From the NCBI GenBank assembly GCA_963832445.1, contig CAWHUM010000022.1, positions 62,001 through 126,000 of the forward strand: a stretch of 64,000 nucleotides of DNA, given 5' to 3'. Each line of letters begins with the position of its first letter. The stretch's first letter is position 1. The position numbers were made by a program, and so were the translations under genes. The notes under the pieces were generated by a model. It did no database searches and was not told the DNA's origin. It was given only the letters and a program-made list of their open reading frames with translations. Shown in pieces: positions 35,867-45,610 of this stretch. The DNA is from AWTP1-13 sp963832445. GTDB lineage: Bacteria > Pseudomonadota > Alphaproteobacteria > Rhizobiales > Hyphomicrobiaceae.

Positions 35867-36668
35867 ATGAGCTATCTGAAGATCGATCACGTCGACAAGA
35901 CGTTCGTCCGCGGCGCCCAGGAAACCGAGGTGCTGTCCGACATCACGGTCGCGATCGAAAAGGGCGACTTCGTCTCGATCATCGGCCACTCGGGCTGCGG
36001 GAAGTCGACGCTGCTCAACATCGTGGCGGGCCTCACGCCGGTCACGCGCGGCGCGGTGCTGCTCGAGAACCGCGAGGTGAACGAGCCAGGCCCCGATCGC
36101 GCCGTCGTCTTCCAGAACCACAGCCTGCTGCCGTGGCTCACGGTCTACGACAACGTGCGGCTCGCGGTCGACAAGGTGTTCTCGGGCGCCAAGTCGCGGC
36201 GCGAGCGGCACGACTGGACCATGCACAACCTCGAGCTGGTGCAGATGGGCCACGCCAAGGACAAGCGTCCGGCCGAGATCTCGGGCGGCATGAAGCAGCG
36301 CGTCGGCATCGCCCGCGCGCTCGCCATGGAGCCCAAGGTGCTGCTGCTCGACGAGCCGTTCGGCGCGCTCGACGCGCTGACGCGGGCGCACTCTGCAGGA
36401 CTTCGTGATGGCTATCCATCAGACGCTCGGCAACACAGTGCTGATGATCACCCACGACGTCGACGAGGCCGTGCTGCTGTCCGACCACATCGTCATGATG
36501 ACCAACGGCCCGGCGGCGCGGATCGGCGACGTGCTGCCCGTGCCGATGGCGAGACCGCGCAAGCGGCTCGAGCTGGTCGCCGATGCCGCCTATATCCGGT
36601 GCCGGCAGCGTGTCCTTGAATTCCTCTATGCCCGGCACAGGGCCCCTCAGCTGCAAGCAGCCGAATAG
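35867..36668 (+). CDS. nrtC: Nitrate ABC transporter ATPase NrtC/NrtD type, one frameshift
   Basis: A 266-residue ATPase. Walker A is GHSGCGKST, the Q-loop FQNHSLLPWLT, the ABC signature ISGGMKQRVGIARALAMEP and Walker B LLLDEPFGALDAL. Near 36391 one extra base shifts the frame; removal joins TRAH to LQDFVMAIHQTLGNTVLMIT, with the switch histidine in ITHDVDEAVLLSDH. No regulatory NrtA-like C-terminal domain is present, so it is the short ATPase form (NrtD-like in cyanobacterial naming). It powers NrtB. Confidence 0.82.
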
Positions 36669-36676
36669 GGTGACCG

Positions 36677-37885
36677 ATGCCTCGTCAGCGGCTCCTCGTT
36701 GTCGGCAACGGCATGGCGGGACAGCGCTTCCTGGAAGAGCTTGTCGCGCGCGTGCCGGGCCGCTTCGACGTCACGGTGATCGGCGCCGAGCCGGCAGCGG
36801 CCTACAACCGCGTGCTGCTGACCCCGCTGCTTGCCGGTGAGATCGATTCCAGCGATGTGGTGCTGCGACCCGGCCCCTGGTACGGCGAGCAGGGCATCGA
36901 GCTGATCCAGGGTCGCGCCGCCTGTGGGCTCGACGTCGCCGGGCGCACCGTCGTGCTCGACAACGGGCAGACCCTGCGGTTCGACATCCTGGTGCTGGCG
37001 ACCGGTTCCGATCCCATCGTGCTCGATGTTCCGGGGTCGGAACTGGCGGGCGTAGAGACTTTCCGCACCCTTGCCGACGTCGATGCCTTCGACCGGTTCG
37101 TTGCCGCTGACCGTGCAGCAGTCGTGATCGGCGGCGGCCTGCTCGGCATCGAGGCGGCGTACGGGCTCGCCAAGCGCGGTGTCGGCGTAACGCTCGTTCA
37201 CCTCATGGGCCGGCTGATGGAGCGGCAGCTGGACGCCGACGGCGCGGCACTGCTTGCGGAGGCCATCGAAGGCTTGGGCATACGCGTTGTGCTCGGCGCC
37301 CAGACTCGCGCCATTCACGGCCGCCGATCGGTAGAAGCCATCGAGTTGACCGACGGCCGGCGCATCGATTGCGGTCTGGTGGTGATGGCGGTCGGTATCC
37401 GGCCCCGCAAGCGATGGGCCGAGCGCGGCGGCTTGCAGGTCGGACGCGGAGTGGTTGTCGACGACCGCATGCAGACTTCTGCCCACGGCATCTACGCTGT
37501 GGGCGAGTGCGCCGAGCACCGCGGCATCTGCTACGGCCTGGTGGAGCCTTGCTACGAGCAGGCGCGCGTCGCCGCCGCCGCCATAGCCGGCGAAGCGCTG
37601 CGCTATTCCGGCTCGGTGCTCGCCACCAATCTCAAAGTGTCGGGCGTGCCGGTGTTCTCGGCCGGCGACTTCGAAGGAGCGGACGCCGACAGGATCGTGG
37701 TGCGCGATGCGAGCGGCCCATCCTATCGCAAGCTCGTAACGCGCAACGGCTGCCTCAGCGGCGCGGTGCTCGTCGGCGACACCAGCGACGCCGCCTGGTA
37801 TGCGGACCTCATCCGCTCGGGCCGATCGGTGAAGGCGATCAGGCCATCCCTCGCGTTCGGCCAGGCCTTCGCGGAGGCTGCGTGA
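36677..37885 (+). CDS. FAD-dependent NAD(P)H oxidoreductase of the nitrite-reductase reductase type
   Basis: A 402-residue pyridine nucleotide-disulfide oxidoreductase fold. FAD motif LLVVGNGMAGQRFLEELVAR, a second nucleotide motif AVVIGGGLLGIEAAYGLAKRG, and GIYAVGECAEHRG near the C-terminus match the FAD domain that forms the N-terminal third of NirB and the NasB-type reductases. The siroheme and Fe-S domains of NirB are absent. It probably passes electrons from NAD(P)H to NirA or NasA. The stop overlaps the next start (TGATG). Confidence 0.85.
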   Translation: MPRQRLLVVGNGMAGQRFLEELVARVPGRFDVTVIGAEPAAAYNRVLLTPLLAGEIDSSDVVLRPGPWYGEQGIELIQGRAACGLDVAGRTVVLDNGQTLRFDILVLATGSDPIVLDVPGSELAGVETFRTLADVDAFDRFVAADRAAVVIGGGLLGIEAAYGLAKRGVGVTLVHLMGRLMERQLDADGAALLAEAIEGLGIRVVLGAQTRAIHGRRSVEAIELTDGRRIDCGLVVMAVGIRPRKRWAERGGLQVGRGVVVDDRMQTSAHGIYAVGECAEHRGICYGLVEPCYEQARVAAAAIAGEALRYSGSVLATNLKVSGVPVFSAGDFEGADADRIVVRDASGPSYRKLVTRNGCLSGAVLVGDTSDAAWYADLIRSGRSVKAIRPSLAFGQAFAEAA

Positions 37886-39666
37886 TGGGCGATCGCGATT
37901 TCTCCGACGAGCAGAAGCGCTACCTCGAAGGCTTCGTCTCCGGCGTACAGGCTTCGCGCGCCGCGGCGGGATTGAAGCCGCTCGCTGGCGTCGGTGGCAC
38001 AGCGGAGGCCACCGGCCCCGACGCCGCGCACCACAAGGCAATGGCGCGCTTCGAGGCGCAGGGCCGCAAGCTCTCGGCCGAGGAGAAGGTGAAGCGCGAC
38101 GAGCATCCCTTCGATGCCTACGCACGCCTGAAGGCAGAAAGCGCCGAGGGAAAGTTCCCGAAGGCCGCCGACAATTTCCGCTGGCGGTATCATGGCCTCT
38201 TTTATGTGGCGCCGGCGCAGAACGCCTATATGTGCCGCCTGCGCGTGCCGAACGGCATTCTCACGCATTGGCAGCTCGCGGGCGTCGCCGCCATCGCCGA
38301 GCGCTATTGCCACGGCTACGCCCACGTCACCACGCGCGCCAACCTGCAGGTGCGCGAGATCGCAGCAGAGAATGCCGTCGCGGTGCTGGAGGAGCTGGCC
38401 CTGCTTGGCCTGGCGACCAAGGGGTCCGGCGCCGACAACATCCGCAACGTCACCGGCTCGCCGACCGCGGGCATCGACCCTCAGGAGCTGCTGGACACGC
38501 GGGCCTACGCCCGCGCCTGGCACCACCACATCCTCAACGACCGCTCGCTCTACGGCCTGCCGCGCAAGTTCAACGTCGGCTTCGACGGCGGCGGCATGGT
38601 GCCGGTGCTGGAGGACACCAACGACATCGCCTTCACGGCAGTTCGCGTGGCGGGCAGCGTGGACGGCTTGGACGGAGTGTGGTTCCGCCTCGGTCTCGGC
38701 GGCATCACTGGCCACCAGGACTTTGCCCGGCCGACCGGCGTTCTGGTGAAGCCTGACGATGCGGTGGCCGTCGCCGATGCGATCGTGCGCGTGTTCATCG
38801 ACACCGGCGATCGCACCGACCGCAAGAAGGCGCGCCTCAAGTATGTGCTCGACGACTGGGGCTTCGAGAAATTCCTGACCGCCGTCGAAGAGAAGCTCGG
38901 GCGGCCGCTGACCCGGGTCGCCCGCGAGCATGTGGTGGAGCCCAATCGCCAGGATCGCCAGGCGCATATCGGCGTGCACAGCCAGAAGCAGCCGGGCCGC
39001 GTGTGGATTGGCGTCGCCCTGCCCGTGGGGCGCATGACGGTGGAGCAGATGCGCCGCCTCGCCCGCATCTCGCAGGATTTGGGCGACGGCGACATTCGCC
39101 TCACCGTCTGGCAGAACCTGCTGATCTCCGGCGTCAAGGAGAAGGACGCGCCCGAGGTGGAGCGCCACTTCGAGACGATCGGCCTGTCGGCGCGCGCTTC
39201 CAGCATCCGCGCCGGCCTCGTTGCCTGCACCGGCAATACCGGCTGCAAGTTCGCACTTTCCAACACCAAGGACACGGCGATGGCAATCGCCCGGCACGTC
39301 GAGGCGCAGGTGGCGCTCGACACGCCGATCAACGTGCACCTCACGGGTTGCCCCAACTCCTGCGCCCAGCACTACATCGGCGACATCGGCCTCATCGCCT
39401 GCCGCGTGCCGCTGACGCCCGACGGCGACGACACAGTGGAAGGCTTTCACGTGCACGTCGGCGGCGGTTTCGGTGCCGACGCCGCGATCGCGCGCGAGCT
39501 TTGCCGCGACATCAAAGTGGAGGACTGCCCCGACCTGATCGCGCGGCTGCTGAAGGCCTACATGGCCAACCGGACCGGGCCGTTCGAGACTTTCCTCGAG
39601 TTCAGCAAGCGCACGGAGCTCGCCGCATTGCGAGGCATGATCGCCACCGAGGGGACGCGGGCATGA
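37885..39666 (+). CDS. nirA: NirA-family siroheme nitrite reductase
   Basis: A 593-residue assimilatory nitrite reductase of the ferredoxin-nitrite/sulfite reductase fold. The two Fe-S/siroheme cysteine motifs are ACTGNTGCKFA and TGCPNSCAQHY. Also seen are YMCRLRVPNGILTHWQLAGV, ITTRANLQVRE-type VTTRANLQVREI, and NVTGSPTAGIDPQELLDT. It reduces nitrite to ammonium using six electrons. Overlaps with both neighbours (TGATG and ATGA) mark tight translational coupling. Siroheme would come from cysG at the end of the cluster. Confidence 0.92.
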   Translation: MGDRDFSDEQKRYLEGFVSGVQASRAAAGLKPLAGVGGTAEATGPDAAHHKAMARFEAQGRKLSAEEKVKRDEHPFDAYARLKAESAEGKFPKAADNFRWRYHGLFYVAPAQNAYMCRLRVPNGILTHWQLAGVAAIAERYCHGYAHVTTRANLQVREIAAENAVAVLEELALLGLATKGSGADNIRNVTGSPTAGIDPQELLDTRAYARAWHHHILNDRSLYGLPRKFNVGFDGGGMVPVLEDTNDIAFTAVRVAGSVDGLDGVWFRLGLGGITGHQDFARPTGVLVKPDDAVAVADAIVRVFIDTGDRTDRKKARLKYVLDDWGFEKFLTAVEEKLGRPLTRVAREHVVEPNRQDRQAHIGVHSQKQPGRVWIGVALPVGRMTVEQMRRLARISQDLGDGDIRLTVWQNLLISGVKEKDAPEVERHFETIGLSARASSIRAGLVACTGNTGCKFALSNTKDTAMAIARHVEAQVALDTPINVHLTGCPNSCAQHYIGDIGLIACRVPLTPDGDDTVEGFHVHVGGGFGADAAIARELCRDIKVEDCPDLIARLLKAYMANRTGPFETFLEFSKRTELAALRGMIATEGTRA

Positions 39667-41262
39667 GCATCCAGAGCTCCCGCGCCGGCGAAGTGCCCGT
39701 CATTCCCGATGGTGCACCGTTCTCCATGGAGCAGCGGGCCTGGCTCAACGGCTTCTTCGCCGGCCTGCTGTCGCTCGAACTCCAAGCCAGGCGCAGCACC
39801 GCACTCCGGCGAGCTACCGAATGCCGCCGCCAAGGCGCTGGCGGGCAACGAAGACGATGCACCTTGGCACGATGCGGCGATGCCGATTGCCGAGCGCATG
39901 AAGCTGGCGGAGCAGCGCCCACTACCGCAAAAGCTGTTCGCAGCGATGGCGCAGCAGGACTGCGGGCAGTGCGGCTATCTGTGCCAGACCTACTCGGCGG
40001 CCATCGCCGCCGGCACCGAGGCGAAACTGAACCTGTGCGTGCCCGGCGGCAAGGAAACGAGCCGCGTGCTGAAGCAGCTGCTGCAGGAGGCGCCAGCCAC
40101 TCCTGCAACCGTTGTTCCCCCGCCGGTGGCCGAGCCCTCGCCGACCGAGAAAGGCTACAGTCGCAATCTCCCGACCGAAGCCATCTTCCGCTCCGCGACG
40201 CGCCTCAATGCGGAGAGCTCCGAGAAGGACACCCGCCATGTCGTGATCGATATTGCCGGCTCTGGGATCACCTACGCGCCCGGCGACAGCTTTGGCGTCT
40301 ACGCCGCCAACTGCCCGCGCCTGGTCGATGAGGTACTGGCGGCAATGCGCGCACCGGCCGACTTCCCGATCGGCGACAAGACGCTGCGCCAGGCCTTGAT
40401 CGAGGATTACGCGCTGGGCCCCGCTGCGGACGCGCTGTTCGGGCTCATCAGCTTCGTGGGGCGCGGCGCCCAGCGGCGCAAGGCCAAGTTGCTGTCAAAG
40501 GGCGACGATCCGGATGGCGATGCCGCGACCTTCGACGTGCTGGCGGCACTGGAAGCATTTGGCCCAATCCACCCAGACCCCGAGGCGTTCCTGGAATGCC
40601 TGGAGCCGCTGCAGCCGCGGCTCTACTCCATCTCATCATCGCCGCTGCACACGCCCGGCGAGATGCATCTGACGGTCGATGCCGTTCGCTACGACATCGC
40701 CGGCCGTACGCGCCTCGGAGTTGCATCGACTTTCTTCGCCGACAGGCTGCGGGCCGGCGCAGCACTCAAAGTCTATCTGCAGAAGGCGCATGCCTTCGGG
40801 CTTCCCGACGATCCGGGAAAACCCATCATCATGGTCGGCCCCGGCACGGGCATCGCCCCCTTCCGCTCGTTCCTGTGGCAGCGCCACGCGCTGAAAACGC
40901 CCGGCAAGTCGTGGCTGTTCTTCGGCCATCAGCGTGAGGCGAGCGACTTCTTCTATCGCCAGGAGCTGCAGACGCTGGCCAAGGCCGGCACGCTCACGCG
41001 GCTCTCGACCGCCTGGTCACGCGACAGCGCCAACAAGGTGTACGTGCAGGATCGCATGCGCGAAGCCGGCGCCGAGCTGTGGGCGTGGCTCGAGGAGGGC
41101 GCACATTTCTATGTCTGCGGCGACGCCAAGCGCATGGCCAAGGATGTCGAGACGGCCTTGCTGGATATCGCAAAGGCGCATGGCGGCAAGAGCGAGGACG
41201 CAGCGAAGGAATTTCTCGTGGGCCTGGAGAAGGCCGGGCGCTATCAGGCGGACGTCTACTGA
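39663..41262 (+). CDS. CysJ-like flavoprotein with N-terminal Fe-S motif, frameshifted near the start
   Basis: About 532 residues. It starts MSIQSSRAGEVPVIPDGAPF, coupled to nirA. Near 39780 one extra base breaks the frame, rejoining at GELPNAAAKALAGNEDDAPW. A four-cysteine motif follows (DCGQCGYLCQTYSAA with LNLCVPGG), then CysJ-type FAD-binding (SPLHTPGEMHLTV preceded by RLYSISSS) and NADPH-binding (GPGTGIAPFRSFLWQR, FYVCGDAKRMAKDVE) domains. The flavodoxin domain of CysJ is replaced by the Fe-S segment. It likely supplies NADPH electrons to NirA or NasA. A frame error is inferred, as for the upstream genes. Confidence 0.8.
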
Positions 41263-44108
41263 TGGCACCCCGTTCCCCCTCGCCCCGCGCATTGGCGAAC
41301 TCTCCACGCACACCATTAGCGCGGGGTGCTGGCATCCCCTCCCCCCTTGTGGGGGAGGGACAGGGAGGGGGGGATTGCAGAACGTCGAAGGTGGGGGTTC
41401 CCCCCACCCCTAACCCCTCCCCGCAAGGGGGAGGGGGACCCGCAAGCGGGGAGAGGGGATCCAACGCCGTGCGCACGACCTGCCCGTATTGCGGCGTCGG
41501 CTGCGGCGTCATCGCTACGCCCGACGGTACGGGGGGCGCCGCCATCGCTGGCGATCCCGAGCATCCCGCCAACTTCGGCAGGCTGTGCTCGAAGGGCGCC
41601 GCCCTCGGCGAGACGCTGCAGCTCGAGGGCCGCCTCCTGCGTCCGGCGGTCGGCAATCGCGAGGTCGCGTGGGACGAAGCGCTCGACCATGTCGCCGACA
41701 ACTTGCGCCGCATCGCTGACGAGCATGGCCGGCACGCCGTCGCCTTCTACCTGTCGGGCCAGCTGCTGACCGAGGACTACTACGTCGCCAACAAGCTGGC
41801 GAAGGGCTTCCTCGGCACGCCGCACGTCGATACCAACTCGCGGCTGTGCATGGCGTCCTCCGTTGCCGGACACCGCCGCGCGTTTGGCGCCGACATCGTG
41901 CCGCAGAACTACGAGGACCTGGAGATTGCCGATCTGGTGGTGCTCGCGGGATCCAACGCGGCCTGGTGTCATCCCGTGCTCTACCAGCGCATCCAGGCTG
42001 CGCGCGCCGAGCGGGGCATGCGCGTCGTCACCATCGATCCGCGCCGCACGGCCACGAGCGAAGGCGCCGACCTGCATCTGGCGATCCGGCCGGGAACGGA
42101 CGCGCAGCTGTGGAACGGCCTGCTCGTCTGGCTCGCCGACAATGGCCATGTCGCAGAGAAGTATGTCGAGCGGCATACCGAGGGACTTGCGCACGCTTTG
42201 CTGACCGCACGCGCCAATGCCGGCAGCATCACCGCCGTGGCGAGGGAGACCGGCCTATCTGCCGCGGATATCGAGACCTTCTACCGCTGGTGGAGCGGCA
42301 CGGACCGCGTCGTCAGCTGCTACTCGCAAGGCGTCAACCAGTCGGCGCAGGGCACCGACAAGGTCAACGCCATCATCAACTGTCACCTGGCGACCGGCCG
42401 CGTCGGTAGACGCGGCTCCGGCCCGTTGTCGCTGACGGGCCAGCCGAACGCCATGGGAGGGCGCGAGGTGGGCGGCCTCGCCAACGTGCTTGCCGCGCAC
42501 ATGGGCTACTCGGCAGGAGAGCGCGAGCTGGTGGGCCGCTTCTGGGATGCGCCCAATCTCGCTGAGGCCGAGGGCTTGAAGGCGGTGGCAATGTTCGACG
42601 CGATCGCCGCGGGGCAGATCAAGGCGCTGTGGGTGATGGGCACCAATCCGGCCGTGACCCTGCCCCGGGCCGACGCCGTGCGCGATGCCCTGGCGGCGTC
42701 GGAATTCCTCGTCGTCTCCGAGAATGTCGCATCGAACGACACGGTCAACCTCGCGCATGTCCGCCTGCCCGCTGCCGCGTGGGGCGAGAAGGACGGCACG
42801 GTCACGAACTCGGAGCGCCGCATCTCGCGCCAGCGTCCGTTCCTGGAGCTGCCGGGCGAGGCGCGGCCCGACTGGTGGATCCTGAGCCAGGTCGCGGCGC
42901 GGTTCGGTTGGGCCAAGTCTTTCACCTATGGATCCGCGGCCGACGTGTTTCGCGAGCACGCTTCACTGTCGGGCTTCGAGAACACGGGCGCCAGGATGTT
43001 CGATATTTCGGCCATGGCGAGCCTGAGCGAGGAGGACTATGACCGGCTGGCGCCAGTGCAATGGCCGCAGCGCGCAGGCCAGCCTCGGGGTACGGAGCGG
43101 CTGTTCGGCGATGGCCGCTTCGCGTTCCCATCGCGCAAAGCCCGCTTCGTATCCATCGCCAGGGGAAAGCTCTCGCAGGCGGCGTCCGAGAGCTGGCCGT
43201 TCGTGCTCAATACCGGGCGGGTGCGCGACCAGTGGCACACCATGACCCGCACCGGACTCAGCCCGAGGCTGGCAGTTCACGTCAGCGAGCCCTTTGTCGA
43301 GGTGCACCCGAACGACGCGTTGGCGTTGGGACTGGCGCAGGGCGCGGTTGCCCGCGTGACGACGCAGCATGGCGCCTGCGTGCTGAAGGTGATGCACAGC
43401 GAGGCGCAGCAGAAGGGCTCTCTGTTCGTCCCTATGCATTGGTCGGCGGAGAACAGCTCCGGCGGACGCATCGGCGCTCTGGTGCTTCCGGCGACGGACC
43501 CGATTTCCGGCCAGCCCGAAGCCAAGGGTACCCCTGCCCGGATCGAAGCCTTGCCAATGACGCATTTCGGGTTCGCGCTCGCGCGCCGGCCTCTGGCACT
43601 GCACAGCATGGCCTACTGGGCCCGCTCACGCATGCCGGCTGGCGACGCGGCATACTTCGCGCTGGACGCCACGCCTCGGAGCTGGCGGGACTGGTCCGTC
43701 CGCTTGCTGCCCGATGGCGAGTGGCTCACATACGAGGACACCGCAACCGAGCAGTTTCGCGCCGCAGTGATCCGTGACGGTCGCCTGGAAGCCGTGATCT
43801 ACGCAGCGCGCCAGCCGGAGTTGCCGTCGACCGAGTGGCTGAAGACGGCATTCGGTCTGACTTCCCTTTCCGCGCAAGACCGGAGGGCCCTTCTGGCTGG
43901 CCGGCCACTTGGTGGCGCCGAAGAGGGGCCGATCGTGTGCGCCTGCTTCCAGGTCGGGCTGCAGAAGATCGTGGCAGCGGTCGCCAAGGGGGCTGCCACT
44001 CCCAAAGCCATCGGCATTGCCACGCGCGCCGGCACCAACTGCGGTTCCTGTCTTCCCGAGCTGAAGCGCCTTGCCGGCTCGGTACGGCTCGCCGCTGCAG
44101 CGGAGTAG
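41262..44108 (+). CDS. nasA: Assimilatory nitrate reductase catalytic subunit NasA
   Basis: A molybdopterin-guanine-dinucleotide and 4Fe-4S enzyme reducing nitrate to nitrite. The conserved protein begins at TTCPYCGVGCGV (4Fe-4S cysteines), followed by GRLCSKGAALGETLQ, TNSRLCMASSVAG with the Mo-ligand region, GQPNAMGGREVGGLANVL and a C-terminal Mo-bis-MGD cap. The last 70 residues form a BFD-like 2Fe-2S domain (VCACFQVGLQKIV, TNCGSCLPELKRL). The ATG at 41262 overlaps the upstream stop, but the first 69 codons mostly encode a palindromic repeat; a GTG at 41469 immediately before the conserved part is an alternative start (879 residues). Confidence 0.93.
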   Translation: MAPRSPSPRALANSPRTPLARGAGIPSPLVGEGQGGGDCRTSKVGVPPTPNPSPQGGGGPASGERGSNAVRTTCPYCGVGCGVIATPDGTGGAAIAGDPEHPANFGRLCSKGAALGETLQLEGRLLRPAVGNREVAWDEALDHVADNLRRIADEHGRHAVAFYLSGQLLTEDYYVANKLAKGFLGTPHVDTNSRLCMASSVAGHRRAFGADIVPQNYEDLEIADLVVLAGSNAAWCHPVLYQRIQAARAERGMRVVTIDPRRTATSEGADLHLAIRPGTDAQLWNGLLVWLADNGHVAEKYVERHTEGLAHALLTARANAGSITAVARETGLSAADIETFYRWWSGTDRVVSCYSQGVNQSAQGTDKVNAIINCHLATGRVGRRGSGPLSLTGQPNAMGGREVGGLANVLAAHMGYSAGERELVGRFWDAPNLAEAEGLKAVAMFDAIAAGQIKALWVMGTNPAVTLPRADAVRDALAASEFLVVSENVASNDTVNLAHVRLPAAAWGEKDGTVTNSERRISRQRPFLELPGEARPDWWILSQVAARFGWAKSFTYGSAADVFREHASLSGFENTGARMFDISAMASLSEEDYDRLAPVQWPQRAGQPRGTERLFGDGRFAFPSRKARFVSIARGKLSQAASESWPFVLNTGRVRDQWHTMTRTGLSPRLAVHVSEPFVEVHPNDALALGLAQGAVARVTTQHGACVLKVMHSEAQQKGSLFVPMHWSAENSSGGRIGALVLPATDPISGQPEAKGTPARIEALPMTHFGFALARRPLALHSMAYWARSRMPAGDAAYFALDATPRSWRDWSVRLLPDGEWLTYEDTATEQFRAAVIRDGRLEAVIYAARQPELPSTEWLKTAFGLTSLSAQDRRALLAGRPLGGAEEGPIVCACFQVGLQKIVAAVAKGAATPKAIGIATRAGTNCGSCLPELKRLAGSVRLAAAAE
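41335..41459. repeat. Dispersed GC-rich palindromic element (copy 2), inside the nasA 5' end
   Basis: Arms CCCCTCCCCCC / GGGGGAGGGACAGGGAGGGG and CCCCACCCCTAACCCC / GGGGGAGGGGGACC enclose a short core. It lies between the nasA ATG and the first conserved residue and stays in frame, adding a Pro/Gly-rich peptide (IPSPLVGEGQGGG). It is related to copy 1 by the shared CCCCACCCCTAACCCCTCCCC arm. Confidence 0.7.
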
Positions 44109-44113
44109 GAGTC

Positions 44114-45592
44114 ATGGCTTACGTCCTTCCGCGGGAAACGCGTCCGCCTCGTATGAACCCGCTCGCGGTGCTGCCCGTATTCTTCGATCTCGCCGGCCGG
44201 CGCGCGGTGGTCGCCGGAAGCGGCGAGGCGCTGGTGTGGAAAGCAGAGCTGCTGGCGGCGGCGGGCGCCCATGTGGTGGTCCTGACCGAGCAGCCGAGCA
44301 CCGAGCTTGCCGAGCTGGCGGCGTCCCCGCCGAACGGGCGCGTAGAGATACATGCGCGGGCCTGGCGGGAGAGCGACCTGGATGGCGCTGCCATCGCCGT
44401 CGGCGCGCTCGCTGGCGACGCGGCGACTGAATTTGCCGCCGCCGCACGACGGGTCGGTATTCCGGTCAATATCGTCGATACGCCAGAAGCGTCGACGTTC
44501 AGCTTCGGCACCATCGTCAACCGCTCGCCTGTGGTAGTGGGCATCAGCACTGCTGGCGCAGCGCCCGTTCTCGGCCAGGCCATCCGCGCCAAGATCGAAG
44601 CACTGCTGCATCCAGCGCTTGCAGCGTGGGCCGCTGCCGCGCGCCGCCTGCGGGGCGCTCTCAACGCGCGAACCGAGATGGGGACTGCCCGCCGTGAGTC
44701 CTGGCGCCGTTTCGCCGATGGAGCGTTGGCCGCGCGTTCTGCCCCGAGCGCCGACGAGCTGGCTGAAATGGTGGGGCCCATGCCGTCGCGCCGCGGTCGG
44801 GTCGTGCTGGTGGGCGCCGGTCCGGGCGACCCCGAGCTGCTGACCCTCAAAGCCCTGCGCGCCCTGCAGTCGGCCGATATCGTCCTCTACGACCGCCTCG
44901 TCAGCCCCGAGATCCTGGAGATGGCGCGGCGCGAAGCTCGGCGCATGCTGGTCGGCAAGGCGGGCAACGGCTCCTCATGCCGCCAGGACGACATCTGCAG
45001 GCTGATGGTGAAGCTTGCCCGGGAGGGGCGGGATGTCGTGCGCCTGAAGGGCGGCGACCCGATGATCTTCGGCCGGGCAGCGGAGGAGATCGAGGCCTGC
45101 CGCAAGGCCGGCGTGCAGGTCGAGGTGGTGCCGGGCATCACGGCGGCGCTTGGCGCGGCGGCCGAGCTCGCCTTGCCTCTTACCGACCGCAACCGCTCGC
45201 GCCGGCTGCACCTCGCCACCGGCCACGCCAAGGAGGGCGGCGTGCCGGAGCATGACTGGGCGAGCTTGGCAGACCCCTGGGCAACGACGGTGCTCTACAT
45301 GGGCGCGCGAACGGCCTCAGTCACCTTGCAGCAGCTGCTCGCAGCAGGCCTCGACCCCGAGACGCCGGCCGTGGTCGCCAGCGCGGCCACGACCCCGCGC
45401 AAGAAGCACGTGTTCTGCCGGGCGCGGGAGTTGGCCGAGGCGGTCCGGAGCGTCGATCGGTCGGAACCCTGCCTCGTCATGCTCGGCCGAGCCTTGGACG
45501 CAGCGGGCCACGGGCAAGCGGACTTGCTGCAACAAACGCACGGCCCTGCGAAGACCCTGAGCCTGCGCGGAGCGATCGCAAAGGTGCGCTGA
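44114..45592 (+). CDS. cysG: Siroheme synthase CysG (uroporphyrinogen-III methyltransferase plus precorrin-2 dehydrogenase/ferrochelatase)
   Basis: A 492-residue bifunctional enzyme. The N-terminal part (LPVFFDLAGRRAVVAGSGEA, later TPEASTFSFGTIVNRSPVVV) is the precorrin-2 dehydrogenase/ferrochelatase; the C-terminal part (VVLVGAGPGDPELLTLKALR, LVGKAGNGSSCRQDDI, KGGDPMIFGRAAEE, EVVPGITAALGAAAEL) is the SAM-dependent methyltransferase. It makes siroheme for NirA. It lies 5 bases after nasA and ends the cluster. A Pro-rich opening of about 15 residues precedes the conserved core. Confidence 0.92.
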   Translation: MAYVLPRETRPPRMNPLAVLPVFFDLAGRRAVVAGSGEALVWKAELLAAAGAHVVVLTEQPSTELAELAASPPNGRVEIHARAWRESDLDGAAIAVGALAGDAATEFAAAARRVGIPVNIVDTPEASTFSFGTIVNRSPVVVGISTAGAAPVLGQAIRAKIEALLHPALAAWAAAARRLRGALNARTEMGTARRESWRRFADGALAARSAPSADELAEMVGPMPSRRGRVVLVGAGPGDPELLTLKALRALQSADIVLYDRLVSPEILEMARREARRMLVGKAGNGSSCRQDDICRLMVKLAREGRDVVRLKGGDPMIFGRAAEEIEACRKAGVQVEVVPGITAALGAAAELALPLTDRNRSRRLHLATGHAKEGGVPEHDWASLADPWATTVLYMGARTASVTLQQLLAAGLDPETPAVVASAATTPRKKHVFCRARELAEAVRSVDRSEPCLVMLGRALDAAGHGQADLLQQTHGPAKTLSLRGAIAKVR

Positions 45593-45610
45593 ACTAATTC
45601 GCCGCAACCC

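Noticed and set aside
37723..39456. 577-codon open frame on the minus strand opposite nirA
   Set aside because: Shadow of nirA; composition biased to His, Val and Arg with no motif.
41079..41261. Upstream extension of nasA into the flavoprotein gene
   Set aside because: That part is the shadow of the flavoprotein gene; the ATG at 41262 or GTG at 41469 is better.
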